Source: Bacteroidota bacterium
Lineage (GTDB): Bacteria; Bacteroidota; Bacteroidia; UKL13-3
DNA: 64,000 bases
NCBI GenBank assembly: GCA_947477885.1
Contig: CANJUD010000004.1
Span: 100,997 to 164,996 of the forward strand
Reading direction: 5' to 3'
The notes beneath the pieces are model-generated. The model was not told the DNA's origin. It ran no database searches and saw only the letters and a program-made list of their open reading frames with translations. This document shows, piece after piece, positions 8,063 to 17,455 of this stretch. Position 1 is the stretch's first letter. Every line of letters starts with the position of its first letter. The position numbers and the translations under genes were made by a program.

Positions 8063-9427
8063 ATGGAAATTAAAAAATTTACCCAATTTGTGCTGGTGGC
8101 ATCTATCATGTTGTTCACTGTATTCGCAATTGATGGTTGCCGAAAAGAGCAAGTAACTAAATCTGCTGTCGTAAAATCTTCTGATGTCCCCAAAGCCTCG
8201 TCGACTGGTTTCCCTGAACAGTTTGAAAGTGGAAGCAAAGCAGCTTACGCCGCTGCTAATGTTACTTTAGCATCTGGTTCTTGGAATTTAAACAATGTAC
8301 TTATCGGCACCTCTGCATCTGACCACAAAAATGGCAGTCAAGCATTGCGAATTACTTCTACAGGTATCGTTACTATGAATTTCAATGTAACTGCAGGTGC
8401 AACTTCAGTTTCCGTTTCACATGCTACTTATGGCAGCGATGGAACTAGTACTTGGGAGTTGGATGCATCAACTGACAATGGAACTAGCTGGACACAAGTA
8501 GGAAGTACCCAAACTACTTCATCTAGTACTTTAAATACAGCAACATTTAGCAGCCTTACCTATACAGGCAATGTGCGTTTCCGTATCAAAAAATTAACAG
8601 GTACAAGTTACCGTATTAATATAGACGATTTTGATATACAAGATAATAATAGCTCAACACCTACCCGCGATAACAATATGGGAATGGGTAACCCTAGTGG
8701 TGCAACTACCAGCACCTCTGATAGTAATAATTTCTTGATGAGCAAAACCCAGTATACCTTGGCCTACAACAATAGTAAAGGCGGACCAAAATGGGTGAGC
8801 TGGCATTTGAGCAGTGCTTGGAAAGGAACGGCCACCCGTTGCGATTGTTTCACTGGCGATGCTGCTTTGCCTTCAGGGTATTTTAAATCAACAACAGGTA
8901 ATTATACCAATACAGGTTTCGATCGCGGCCATATGTGCCCCAGCGACGACCGCGATGGCAGCAGTACTGACAATGCAGCTACTTTTTTAATGACTAACAT
9001 TATGCCCCAAGCTCCTATACTTAACCAACAAACTTGGGAAAGTCTTGAAGCTTACTGCCGCAAACTTGTTACCAATGGTTACGAGTGTTATATTATATCA
9101 GGTGCTTATGGACAAGGCGGCACAGGTAGCAATGGCGGAACTACCAATACAATTGCAAGTGGCAAAATCAATGTAGGTTCGCACTACTGGAAAGTTATAG
9201 TAGTATTACCAATTGGTAGCAACGATGCAAGTCGTGTTAGTACATCAACCAGAGTAATCGCCATCGATATGCCCAATAACCAAAATGTGAATGCACAAAC
9301 TTGGGGTTACTACCGCACCACGGTTGACGCTATAGAATCAGCAACTGGATATAATTTTCTTTCAAATATCTCAACTACTATACAAAGCACAATAGAGTCA
9401 GTAGTTGATAGCGGACCAACACAATAA
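8063..9427 (+). CDS. DNA/RNA non-specific endonuclease, probable lipoprotein
   Basis: A 454-residue exported nuclease. The N-terminus MEIKKFTQFVLVASIMLFTVFAIDGC ends in a lipobox-like site with Cys26, suggesting a lipid-anchored envelope protein. Residues 60-195 form a beta-rich, Ser/Thr-rich domain (jelly-roll-like, possible binding module). The His-Me finger nuclease domain begins near residue 205. The signature DRGHMCPSDDR is at 287-297 with catalytic His290, and the metal-binding Asn lies in ILNQQTWE at about 321. It is expected to cut both DNA and RNA without sequence preference, for nutrition or defence against foreign DNA. A terminator follows at 9458, so the gene stands alone, with an inverted repeat in its leader. 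Confidence 0.9.
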   Translation: MEIKKFTQFVLVASIMLFTVFAIDGCRKEQVTKSAVVKSSDVPKASSTGFPEQFESGSKAAYAAANVTLASGSWNLNNVLIGTSASDHKNGSQALRITSTGIVTMNFNVTAGATSVSVSHATYGSDGTSTWELDASTDNGTSWTQVGSTQTTSSSTLNTATFSSLTYTGNVRFRIKKLTGTSYRINIDDFDIQDNNSSTPTRDNNMGMGNPSGATTSTSDSNNFLMSKTQYTLAYNNSKGGPKWVSWHLSSAWKGTATRCDCFTGDAALPSGYFKSTTGNYTNTGFDRGHMCPSDDRDGSSTDNAATFLMTNIMPQAPILNQQTWESLEAYCRKLVTNGYECYIISGAYGQGGTGSNGGTTNTIASGKINVGSHYWKVIVVLPIGSNDASRVSTSTRVIAIDMPNNQNVNAQTWGYYRTTVDAIESATGYNFLSNISTTIQSTIESVVDSGPTQ

Positions 9428-9457
9428 ATAATTTTTTGGATTAATATATAGATTATT

Positions 9458-9490
9458 GCCCGCTTCTTTTAATTAAGAGGCGGGCCTTTT
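9458..9490 (+). terminator. rho-independent terminator after the nuclease gene
   Basis: GCCCGCTTCTT and AAGAGGCGGGC pair around a short loop, followed by CTTTTCTGTTTT, 30 bases after the stop. Confidence 0.75.
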
Positions 9491-9522
9491 CTGTTTTATA
9501 TTAAAATGATGTGATATTTTCT

Positions 9523-9530
9523 TACTTTTG
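9523..9530 (+). promoter_or_regulatory. -7 element of the vapBC promoter
   Basis: TACTTTTG matches TAnnTTTG, 25 bases before the antitoxin ATG at 9555. No clean TTTG is seen at the -33 position. Confidence 0.5.
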
Positions 9531-9554
9531 CATAACAAAAATAAAAAAAGTATA

Positions 9555-9800
9555 ATGAAAGCAATAGATATCAATACTGCGCTTATAGAAGGTTATTTGA
9601 AATTGTTGGAAAACTTGAGCCCAAGTAGCAAGCTTGATTTAATTTCTAAGCTTACACTTTCTGTTAAAGCAGAAACAACCGACAAGAAAAAATCTTTCTA
9701 TAAAGCTTTTGGAGCCTGGGAGTCGAAGCTGACAGCGGATGAAATAATAGACGACATCAGGAATAGCAGGACTTTTAACAGGAAAATTGAAAAGTTTTGA
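9555..9800 (+). CDS. vapB: antitoxin of a VapBC-type toxin-antitoxin pair
   Basis: An 81-residue acidic/basic small protein directly upstream of a PIN-domain toxin. It begins MKAIDINTALIEGYLKLLENL. The end is typical of short antitoxins that wrap around a PIN partner: AWESKLTADEIIDDIRNSRTFNRKIEKF-like, with FNRKIE at the extreme C-terminus. A TTG nine codons upstream keeps the frame open, but it coincides with the -7 promoter element, so the ATG is preferred. The stop overlaps the toxin start (TTGA), implying coupled translation. Confidence 0.8.
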   Translation: MKAIDINTALIEGYLKLLENLSPSSKLDLISKLTLSVKAETTDKKKSFYKAFGAWESKLTADEIIDDIRNSRTFNRKIEKF

Positions 9801-10195
9801 AAAAATATTTGATTGATACCAATATCTGCATCTATTATATTAAAAGCAAATTCGACCTAAAGAAAAAGTTCGAAAAAGTAGACCCTGAAAATTGCTTTAT
9901 TTCAGAAATTACTTTAGCCGAATTAAAGTTTGGAGTTGAGAATAGTGAGAAAAAAGAAAAGAATCAAAGGGCACTCGATAACTTTCTATTTGGGGTGAAT
10001 ATTGTTCCAATTTATCATTATCTTGAATTGTATGCAAAAGAAAAAGCAAGACTAAGAAAAGAGGGAAATACCATTGATGATTTTGATCTTTTAATTGGTA
10101 TGACGTCTATTGCTCACAATTTAATAATGGTTACAAATAACATTATGCATTTCAAACGTATCAAAGAAATTGTATTGGAAGATTGGACAAAATAA
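9797..10195 (+). CDS. vapC: PIN-domain ribonuclease toxin VapC
   Basis: A 132-residue PIN-domain protein. The four acidic positions are recognisable: Asp in KKYLIDTNICIYY, Glu in SEITLAELKFG, Asp in IDDFDLLIG, and the last motif VTNNIMHFKRI, which has Asn where many family members have Asp; this TNN form is common in VapC. It starts with TTG overlapping the antitoxin stop by four bases. VapC toxins cleave tRNA or rRNA when freed from VapB. The gene is intact and the pair looks functional. Confidence 0.9.
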   Translation: MKKYLIDTNICIYYIKSKFDLKKKFEKVDPENCFISEITLAELKFGVENSEKKEKNQRALDNFLFGVNIVPIYHYLELYAKEKARLRKEGNTIDDFDLLIGMTSIAHNLIMVTNNIMHFKRIKEIVLEDWTK

Positions 10196-10281
10196 TATCT
10201 ATACAGATTATATATATTCCTTCCTTACTCCCTAAATTTCCCCTCATTAACAATTAACAATTCACCATTAACAATTATCCC

Positions 10282-11031
10282 TTGACCCCCATCATCCAAA
10301 TACACCAAATTACCAAAACTTTCACCGTTGGTCAAGAACAAGTGCATGCTTTAAAAGGTGTTGACCTTGTTATTAATAAAGGAGAATATGTAGCGTTAAT
10401 GGGGCCATCTGGTTCTGGCAAATCTACTTTAATGAATATGCTGGGTTGCTTGGATACACCAACGAGTGGAACTTATATACTTAACGGTACCGATGTGAGC
10501 AAAATGGATGATAATGAACTCGCTGAAGTTCGAAATAAAGATATAGGTTTTGTATTTCAAACATTCAATCTCATGCCACGCCTAACAGCTTTGGGCAATG
10601 TTGCTTTACCTTTGGTATATGCAGGAAAAAATAAAGAGACTAGAGAAGAAAGAGCCACCGAAGTTTTAAAACATGTAAAGCTAGAAGACCGTATGAACCA
10701 CAAACCCAACGAGCTTAGTGGTGGTCAACGCCAGCGTGTGGCTATTGCTCGTGCCTTGGTAAATAATCCAGCTATAATACTTGCTGATGAACCAACAGGA
10801 AATTTGGATACCAAAACCAGTATGGAAATAATGGCTTTGTTTGAAGAAATACATCAACAGGGAAATACTGTAATACTAATTACACACGAAGAAGATATAG
10901 CTAAGTTTGCATACAGAGTTGTACGCTTACGTGACGGCGTAGTAGAAAGTGATGAGCAGAATACCAATCGTTCGCGAGTGAATGCTGTGTTTGGTGATAG
11001 CAGTGTAGCGGTTGGTGGGGATGTTGGGTAG
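10282..11031 (+). CDS. ABC transporter ATP-binding protein (LolD/MacB-type)
   Basis: A 249-residue ATPase of the LolD/MacB group. It has Walker [11 protein letters not shown]-loop [20 protein letters not shown], signature [15 protein letters not shown], Walker [13 protein letters not shown] and switch His in VILITHEED. It would power a membrane partner in lipoprotein release or efflux, but no permease is adjacent, so the partner is elsewhere. No ATG precedes the conserved region; the TTG at 10282 gives the expected N-terminus [11 protein letters not shown]. The last 15-20 residues ([17 protein letters not shown]) are encoded by a dispersed repeat, so the natural end has been changed by repeat insertion or read-through. 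Confidence 0.88.
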   Translation: MTPIIQIHQITKTFTVGQEQVHALKGVDLVINKGEYVALMGPSGSGKSTLMNMLGCLDTPTSGTYILNGTDVSKMDDNELAEVRNKDIGFVFQTFNLMPRLTALGNVALPLVYAGKNKETREERATEVLKHVKLEDRMNHKPNELSGGQRQRVAIARALVNNPAIILADEPTGNLDTKTSMEIMALFEEIHQQGNTVILITHEEDIAKFAYRVVRLRDGVVESDEQNTNRSRVNAVFGDSSVAVGGDVG

Positions 11032-11159
11032 CAATGGAAGTGGTCGGTGAAAACACCAACCACAGGCAAAATATGCTGCGGTCGAAAGTAGCAGTTGCGG
11101 TTGGTGGGGACAAAGAGCAGTAGCGGAAGTGGTCGGTGACAACACCGACCACAGGCAAA
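11008..11159. repeat. two 63-bp direct repeats containing palindromes
   Basis: Copies at 11008-11070 and 11097-11159 share GCGGTTGGTGGGGA at the left and a palindromic right part ending CACAGGCAAA, with 26 bases between them. The second copy has a perfect 10-bp hairpin, GTGGTCGGTG and CACCGACCAC, around ACAA (11129-11152). The first copy overlaps the 3' end of the ABC gene. Confidence 0.7.
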
Positions 11160-11160
11160 T

Positions 11161-11235
11161 GTCAGTCTGAGTTTATCGAAGACTGGCAAACGGAAGAGTA
11201 CTCACCCTGTCGCTCCTCGATGAACTCAGAGTGAC
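11161..11235. repeat. 19-bp imperfect inverted repeat (GTCAGTCTGAG type)
   Basis: GTCAGTCTGAGTTTATCGA at 11161-11179 faces TCGATGAACTCAGAGTGAC at 11217-11235 with two mismatches. A related half copy is found at 30264-30286, so this is a dispersed family. Confidence 0.6.
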
Positions 11236-11254
11236 AAGAAAATACAAAATAATA

Positions 11255-11271
11255 TCCCGATGCTATCGGGA
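11255..11271. repeat. TCCCGAT-GCT-ATCGGGA hairpin
   Basis: A perfect 7-bp hairpin with a three-base loop just upstream of the PolX gene. A similar TCCCGAAT/ATTCGGGA core is nested in the composite repeat at 53901-53943. Confidence 0.5.
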
Positions 11272-11293
11272 GTAAAATATAAAATATCGCGTT

Positions 11294-12961
11294 GTGCCAA
11301 AAATAAGTAACGACTCAATAGCAGACCAACTGAAGTTATATAGTCAGTTGATGGATTTGCATGGTAAAGACCCTTTTAAAGTTAAGAGCTACGCAGGTGC
11401 CTCCTATCGCATTGATAAACTTCCTACCAATTTATCAGAATTAGATATACCCGCACTTGAAAAAGTGGATGGTGTGGGCAAAAGTTTAGCAAGTAAAATA
11501 CATGAAATAAACGAAACAGGTTCATTCAAAGACCTGCAAGAGTTGCTTGCCGAAACACCCGTGGGTGTGATGGATATGCTCAATATTAAAGGTATCGGTC
11601 CTAAAAAGGTAAGGCAGATTTGGAAAGAACTTGATATTGAATCGGTAGGTGAATTATTATATGCCTGCAACGAAAACAGACTTTCGCAGCATAAAGGTTT
11701 TGGCGAAAAAACACAGCAAACTATTATAGAAGGAATTAACTTTAATGCAAGCAATACCGGCAAACTCCATTTTGCAAAAGCCGAAAAAGTAGCAAATGAA
11801 ATACAATTATTATTAGAACAAACAAATGTATTTGAAACCATTACAATATCAGGCCAACTTCGCCGCAAATGTGATGTGATAGAACTGTTTGAATGGGTTT
11901 GCATTGCAAATGAAGATTATATAGCTGACACATTGCAAACATTACCACAATTGGAAATAGAAGATGAGCAAGATGAATATATACAATTTAATATATTAGG
12001 CTCCTACCCTGCTATTATATATAAATGTGCCGATTATAATTACGATCAAACGCTTTTTGAAACTACTGCTACTCCTGAACATTTAAACCTGATGGGATAT
12101 ACTTCACTTACTGATAAGGAAATATATGAAGAAGCAGTATATACTAATTTGCAATTGCCTTATATAATTCCTGAAATGCGAGAAGGGTTGCATGAATTGG
12201 AAGTAATAAAACGAAAAAGCAAAATTATTGAGTTGTCTGATTTGAAAGGCATCCTTCACAACCACAGTACCTATAGCGATGGTCAGCATTCACTCAGAGA
12301 AATGGCTGTGTATTGCAAAGAATTGGGTTACGAATATTTCGGTATTTGCGACCACAGCAAAACTGCTGTTTATGCTAGCGGGTTGGAGGTTGAACGTGTT
12401 CATCAGCAACATATAGAAATTGACCAACTGAACAAAGAACTTGCACCCTTCAAAATATTTAAAGGAATTGAAAGCGATATATTAGGTGATGGTTCACTTG
12501 ATTATAATAATGACGTACTGGCAACATTCGATTTTGTTGTTGCATCAGTTCATCAAAACTTAAAAATGATTGAAGAAAAAGCGAATGCCCGTTTGCTAAA
12601 AGCAATCGAAAATCCATATACAACTATTCTTGGGCACCCTACTGGAAGGCTGCTTTTGTCTCGCCCCGGCTATCCAATCGACCATAAATTAATTATTGAT
12701 GCCTGCGCAGCTAACGGTGTCGCAATCGAGCTAAATGCCCACCCGTATAGGCTTGACATCGATTGGCGGTGGTTGTATTACTGTATGGAGAAGTCTGTTC
12801 CCGTTAGTATCAATCCCGATGCACATAAGAAGGAAGGCTTCCACGATATGCAGTATGGGGTTTATTCAGCAAGGAAAGGCGGCTTGACAAAAGATATAAC
12901 TTTGAATGCTCTCAGCAGAGACGAAATAGGAAAATATTTTATAACGAAACATAAAGTATGA
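11294..12961 (+). CDS. PolX-like protein: HhH domain, degenerate polymerase site, intact PHP domain
   Basis: A 555-residue protein with the domain order of bacterial family X DNA polymerases. Residues 1-150 hold the 8-kDa-like and helix-hairpin-helix DNA-binding parts (VDGVGKSLASKI, IKGIGPKKVRQIW). Residues 150-300 correspond to palm and thumb. Residues 318-555 form a PHP phosphoesterase domain with HNHSTYSDG (His322, His324), CDHSK, ASVHQN, GHPTG and NPDAH, all apparently intact. The palm motif is altered: after GQLRRK (187-192) the acidic pair that binds metal (DxD) is replaced by a sequence containing ELFE. The protein is therefore likely a 3'-5' exonuclease or AP-site phosphoesterase for repair, without polymerase activity. 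It starts with GTG. Confidence 0.85.
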   Translation: MPKISNDSIADQLKLYSQLMDLHGKDPFKVKSYAGASYRIDKLPTNLSELDIPALEKVDGVGKSLASKIHEINETGSFKDLQELLAETPVGVMDMLNIKGIGPKKVRQIWKELDIESVGELLYACNENRLSQHKGFGEKTQQTIIEGINFNASNTGKLHFAKAEKVANEIQLLLEQTNVFETITISGQLRRKCDVIELFEWVCIANEDYIADTLQTLPQLEIEDEQDEYIQFNILGSYPAIIYKCADYNYDQTLFETTATPEHLNLMGYTSLTDKEIYEEAVYTNLQLPYIIPEMREGLHELEVIKRKSKIIELSDLKGILHNHSTYSDGQHSLREMAVYCKELGYEYFGICDHSKTAVYASGLEVERVHQQHIEIDQLNKELAPFKIFKGIESDILGDGSLDYNNDVLATFDFVVASVHQNLKMIEEKANARLLKAIENPYTTILGHPTGRLLLSRPGYPIDHKLIIDACAANGVAIELNAHPYRLDIDWRWLYYCMEKSVPVSINPDAHKKEGFHDMQYGVYSARKGGLTKDITLNALSRDEIGKYFITKHKV

Positions 12962-12991
12962 CAAAGTTTCCATTATATATTTGCAGAATCT

Positions 12992-14848
12992 ATGTGTGGA
13001 ATATTCGGGGAGTTTCTCCCTAACTTCAAACTTACGCCAAAGGATGAATTTATTAAATTAAATAATCTTGCTACAAAACGTGGCCCTGACTCAGATGGTT
13101 ATTGGAGCGATGAACGCATGTGTACCCTTGGTTTCCGTAGATTGGCTATTATCGATTTGAGTGATACGGCCAACCAACCCATGCATAGCCATAAGAATGA
13201 TTGGGTAATAATATTCAATGGCGAAATATACAATCATTTAGAACTGCGTGAACAACTGCCCAAAAGCAAGTACAACTTCAAAAGCCACAGTGATACAGAA
13301 ACCATTTTGTGTTGTATTGAAGAATATGGATTTGAAAGAGCTATAGAAAAATTGGATGGAATGTTTGGTATAGCAGCTTTTCATATACCTTCTGATAAAC
13401 TATATTTGGCTAGAGATTTTGCTGGGATTAAGCCTGTGTTTTATGGTTTTAAAAATAACAATCTTGTATTTGCAAGTCAATACGATCAAGTAGCTTTGCA
13501 TCCATTGATAAAAGGTGCAAGTTATAATAATGAAGTATTAAAAACTTATCTGAATTGGCATTATGTTCCTGCTCCATTAGGCTTGCATGAAGGCACTCAT
13601 CAACTTAGGCCTGGAGAGATTATAGTATTTGATAAAGGAGGCATGGTTTCAAAGAAAATATACTGGGAGTTCCCCAATCATATAGAATCATCAGTTACAA
13701 ATGAACGTGAGGCACTAGATATAATTAATGATTCGCTTAAGCAAGCAGTAGCAGATGAAATGCTAAGCGATGTTCCATTGGGAGCTTTCTTGTCAGGCGG
13801 TATAGATTCGCCACTTATCGTTAATTATGCCAGAAAAAAATCATCATCAACCTTAAAAACATTTTCAATAGGCAGCGATAGTAAAAAGCACGATGAGAGT
13901 GAAGATGCACGCTACTATGCCGAGAAATTCAAGACAGAGTTTTTATTGGACATGATGGATTCTGATAAAGCTGCATTTTATCTTGAAAATGTGATGCAAG
14001 GAATTAAGGAACCACTTGCTGATTTTTCTGTGATACCCACATGGCTTGTCTGTAATCATGCACGTAAGCAAGTAACAGTATCGCTTTCAGGCGATGGAGG
14101 CGATGAACTTTTTTATGGTTATGAGAGATTTTGGTCATTGCTGAAAAACAGGAAATTTTCTTTCATACCTAAAGGCATGAGATATATAGCTTATGCAGCT
14201 GATAAAGTTATCTCAAAAAATAAATATATAAATAGCAATTTCTTATTTAATAAAATGGGCGAAGCCCATGCCCACTTGCATAGTCGTTTTCATACTACCG
14301 ATATCAATAATATATTTCCTGAACTAGAAAACACGAACACTTCTCCCCTATTCGATGCCTATAATTATATTGATTCAGGCAGCGAAAAAGATATGTTACT
14401 AAAAATGGCCAAGGCCGAGTTTTATGGTATGATGCAAAAAACATTAGCCAAAGTTGACCGCATGAGCATGGAAAACTCTTTGGAAGTTCGTGTCCCTTTT
14501 TTGAAGAAAAGTTTTATAGAAAAAGCATTAACTATTGATCCGTATTTGAGTTGCAAAGACCAAAAGAAAAAGGAAATATTAAAAACATTATTAAGAAGTA
14601 AAACGGGACATACACCCAATGATAAGTTTAAACGAGGCTTCTCGGTACCACTAGACAAATGGTTACGAGAGCAATTAAAACAGCCAGTATATGATACTCT
14701 TTTATCAGATAGTTTTATTACAACTTTTGATATAGACAAAGAGAAACTTCAAAACATATTGAACGTGCACAAATCGAAAAAGGCAGATATGAAATGGCCT
14801 ATATTTACGTTGTATGCTTTAGCTATAAGCCATGCTAAAATCAATTGA
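12992..14848 (+). CDS. asnB: asparagine synthase (glutamine-hydrolysing), AsnB family
   Basis: A 618-residue two-domain enzyme. Met1-Cys2-Gly3 gives the N-terminal catalytic cysteine of the glutaminase domain, with RLAIIDLS, NGEIYNH and SHSDTETIL to about residue 200. The synthetase domain follows, with the ATP pyrophosphate loop LSGGIDSPL near residue 268 and SGDGGDELFYGYERFW. It makes asparagine from aspartate, glutamine and ATP, or amidates another carboxyl group. Paralogues of this form often sit in polysaccharide loci. A glycosyltransferase gene follows directly, so a role in a surface glycan is possible but is inference. Confidence 0.92.
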   Translation: MCGIFGEFLPNFKLTPKDEFIKLNNLATKRGPDSDGYWSDERMCTLGFRRLAIIDLSDTANQPMHSHKNDWVIIFNGEIYNHLELREQLPKSKYNFKSHSDTETILCCIEEYGFERAIEKLDGMFGIAAFHIPSDKLYLARDFAGIKPVFYGFKNNNLVFASQYDQVALHPLIKGASYNNEVLKTYLNWHYVPAPLGLHEGTHQLRPGEIIVFDKGGMVSKKIYWEFPNHIESSVTNEREALDIINDSLKQAVADEMLSDVPLGAFLSGGIDSPLIVNYARKKSSSTLKTFSIGSDSKKHDESEDARYYAEKFKTEFLLDMMDSDKAAFYLENVMQGIKEPLADFSVIPTWLVCNHARKQVTVSLSGDGGDELFYGYERFWSLLKNRKFSFIPKGMRYIAYAADKVISKNKYINSNFLFNKMGEAHAHLHSRFHTTDINNIFPELENTNTSPLFDAYNYIDSGSEKDMLLKMAKAEFYGMMQKTLAKVDRMSMENSLEVRVPFLKKSFIEKALTIDPYLSCKDQKKKEILKTLLRSKTGHTPNDKFKRGFSVPLDKWLREQLKQPVYDTLLSDSFITTFDIDKEKLQNILNVHKSKKADMKWPIFTLYALAISHAKIN

Positions 14849-14856
14849 TTGTATCA

Positions 14857-15978
14857 ATGCACTCCAAACCCTATAAAATACTTTTTACAATTCCCAATTT
14901 CGACACTGCAGGAAGCGGAAAAGCCATGCTTAATATAGCATTAAGGCTTAACAAGGATATATTTGAGCCACATATATGTACAATATCCGATAGCGGAAAA
15001 TTCTTTGACACAGTTAAAAAAAGTGGTGTTCCCGTTCATGTGTTCCCTTATATATTGAGAGGCAAACATGGTCGTATAAAATCATTGCTTCATGCTTGTA
15101 AAGTTTCTCGGTTTATTAAAAAAAACAAGTTCGACCTTGTGCATTCTTTCAATTATTCTGATGATTATTATGAAGCACTTGCATGCCGGCTAGGTGGTGC
15201 CAAATGGGTATATACAAAAAAGAACATGAGTTGGGGTGGGAATGGTTGGCGTTTTCGCACGATGCTTGCAAATAGAATCGCAGTTCAAAACAATGACATG
15301 ATGCACGACTTCTTCAATGGTGGAAACGAAAAAACAACGCTGTTGCCAAGAGGTGTAAATACTTATGAATTCAAAAAGATTGATTTACCTCAAAATCTTC
15401 TTAAAAAAGAATTCAATCTCAATGCTGATATTAAAATCATCACCACTGTTGCCAACATAGTTCCCCGCAAAGGAATTGAATACTTGATAGATGGATATGA
15501 CCTCATCAAAGATAAATATCCAAACACGGTGGTCTTTATTATTGGCGACGACAGGGATGAATATGCACAGAAACTCAAAGATAGGATTATTGAGAAACAG
15601 CTTTCCCATAAAGTATACCTAATAGGCAAGCGACTAAATATAAATGAGCTCTTGAATTGTTCAGATTGTTTTATCCTTCCCACAACAAATTTGGGCGAAG
15701 GCAGCCCCGTAGCTCTTTTAGAAGCCATGGCTGCAGAGTTGCCATGCATTGCCACAGATGTATATGGCATTAGAGACCAATTGAAAACCTTGCCCAGTCA
15801 GATGTTTCAAGAATCAGATGCCAAAAGTCTGGCAGTAAAACTGGACTGGTTGCTAAAACTAGAAACCGAAGAACTTAATAATATAATTTCACAACAGTCA
15901 GACCTAGTTAACCACAACTACACTATTGACATTGAGGTAAAAAAACATGAGAAACTTTACTGTAAAATTATTAATTAA
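14857..15978 (+). CDS. glycosyltransferase family 4 (GT-B)
   Basis: A 373-residue GT-B glycosyltransferase. The N-terminal half begins YKILFTIPNFDTAGSGKAML, with the glycine-rich loop typical of family 4. The C-terminal half has the nucleotide-sugar site: IVPRKGIEYLIDGY, then LPTTNLGEGSPVALLEAMA with the E-x7-E pattern, and IATDVYGIRDQ. There is no membrane segment. The ATG at 14857 is preferred; a TTG at 14845 would give the overlap with asnB seen in coupled pairs and remains possible. The sugar and acceptor are unknown. It forms an operon with asnB and may end it, because the next gene codes for an exported protein. Confidence 0.88.
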   Translation: MHSKPYKILFTIPNFDTAGSGKAMLNIALRLNKDIFEPHICTISDSGKFFDTVKKSGVPVHVFPYILRGKHGRIKSLLHACKVSRFIKKNKFDLVHSFNYSDDYYEALACRLGGAKWVYTKKNMSWGGNGWRFRTMLANRIAVQNNDMMHDFFNGGNEKTTLLPRGVNTYEFKKIDLPQNLLKKEFNLNADIKIITTVANIVPRKGIEYLIDGYDLIKDKYPNTVVFIIGDDRDEYAQKLKDRIIEKQLSHKVYLIGKRLNINELLNCSDCFILPTTNLGEGSPVALLEAMAAELPCIATDVYGIRDQLKTLPSQMFQESDAKSLAVKLDWLLKLETEELNNIISQQSDLVNHNYTIDIEVKKHEKLYCKIIN

Positions 15979-16045
15979 TATTTGGTTAATACGAAAAAAA
16001 ACCTCTAAATTGCACATCCGTTTAATTTTCTCTCTTAAATCTGGT

Positions 16046-17371
16046 ATGTTAAAAACAGTCAAAATATTTTTCCTCCTTTTTGCAGTAGTTAACTGTGCAA
16101 ATGGACAAATTACGATTACCCAAAACGATATGCCATCCAATGGTGACCAAATAAGGTATACCAATGCACAAACTCAGAATACTGGATTCTCAGCTACTAA
16201 AACTGGTTCTAATCAAACTTGGGATTTTTCTAAACTAGTACCTAATAGTCAGGATGTATATAATTTTAAAAGTTCTTTACAAACTAGCTACTTGCTATAT
16301 TTCTTCAATACAATTGGGCTTAAAACTCAAGACTCACTAAATTTATTCATTGCAACTTTTTCTGATATTTATGATTTTTATAAAAAGAATAAAGATAAGT
16401 GGAGTATTGTTGGCCGTGGTTTTACCTATAGTAAAATTCCTTTGCCTGCAAATTTCACCAAAGAAGATATTATTTATAAATTCCCTCTAAATTACGGGGA
16501 TATCGATACCAATGATTATGCTTTTAAACTAAGCGACCCAACTGGAACTTTGCCTATCTCTTTCAAAGAATATGGTACCCGAATAAATACTGTTGACGGA
16601 TGGGGAAGTTTGACAACACCTCATGGTAATTTTGATTGTGTAAGAATAAAATCCAAAATTACTTATATAGATTCTATTAAAGTATCCAATTTTTCTTTCG
16701 GTATCCCTGGTACACGTTACGAATATAAATGGCTAACCAATGGCGAGAAAATACCTGTCTTGCAAATAGACGGTACTCAAACGTTCAATACTTTTACAAT
16801 ATCATCTGTTAAATTCAGAGACGATAAAAGAGATATAACACCTGTCGCAGATTTCCAAGCTGATAAAACTTTAATATTGCCAGGACAACCTATTAACATT
16901 AAAGATAGAAGCACGAATTCGCCTACTTTGCATATTTGGGATATCAGTCCAGGCAATTTTCATTATGTTAATGGAAGCAATGTAGGAAGTCCAGATATCA
17001 CAGTAGTTTTTGATACGTTTGGTAGCTACAATGTAAAACTAAAAGCCGAAAATAGTGCTGGCAGTTCCACTCGTACGAAATCGAATTATATCACTGTTTC
17101 AAAACTAGCTTCAATTGAAACAGCAGTGGGAACAGATAATTTCTTATTATATCCGAACCCTGCAGCTGATAAACTGTATGCTCGTTTTGGTCAAGTATTC
17201 GAAAAAATAGAAATAGAGCTTTACGATTTAACAGGAAGAAAGGTATTGAATCAGTCTTTTTCAAATTGTCCTCAAGCAGAAATAGAAGTTAAGAATTTGA
17301 CACCTGGAATATACGTGGTTCAAATAAAATCAAATAAATTTACTGAAAGCCAACTCGTTAAAGTAGAATAA
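16046..17371 (+). CDS. T9SS-exported protein with PKD-like domain
   Basis: A 441-residue exported protein starting MLKTVKIFFLLFAVVNCANGQ, a clear signal peptide. An upstream ATG at 15947 would add 33 residues lacking signal character and would overlap the glycosyltransferase, so the later ATG is used. Residues 25-280 are beta-rich and unrecognised. A PKD/Ig-like segment lies at about 285-365 (VADFQADKTLILPGQPINIKD, then GSYNVKLKAENSAGSS). The type A sorting domain closes the protein: FLLYPNPAADKLYARF, YDLTGRKVLNQ, LTPGIYVVQIKS. The function of the N-terminal part is unknown. Confidence 0.85.
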   Translation: MLKTVKIFFLLFAVVNCANGQITITQNDMPSNGDQIRYTNAQTQNTGFSATKTGSNQTWDFSKLVPNSQDVYNFKSSLQTSYLLYFFNTIGLKTQDSLNLFIATFSDIYDFYKKNKDKWSIVGRGFTYSKIPLPANFTKEDIIYKFPLNYGDIDTNDYAFKLSDPTGTLPISFKEYGTRINTVDGWGSLTTPHGNFDCVRIKSKITYIDSIKVSNFSFGIPGTRYEYKWLTNGEKIPVLQIDGTQTFNTFTISSVKFRDDKRDITPVADFQADKTLILPGQPINIKDRSTNSPTLHIWDISPGNFHYVNGSNVGSPDITVVFDTFGSYNVKLKAENSAGSSTRTKSNYITVSKLASIETAVGTDNFLLYPNPAADKLYARFGQVFEKIEIELYDLTGRKVLNQSFSNCPQAEIEVKNLTPGIYVVQIKSNKFTESQLVKVE

Positions 17372-17455
17372 GTTTAATTTACTTTTAACTTACTAAACCT
17401 TTACTGACATTTGTTGTCTACAACTGAAATTTACCAAAATCAATTTAATTAAAAA

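Noticed and set aside
10854-11189. Three overlapping minus-strand frames with His/Pro-rich ends
   Set aside because: They are created by the GTGGTCGGTG repeats and by the antisense of the ABC gene; no domain or promoter supports them.
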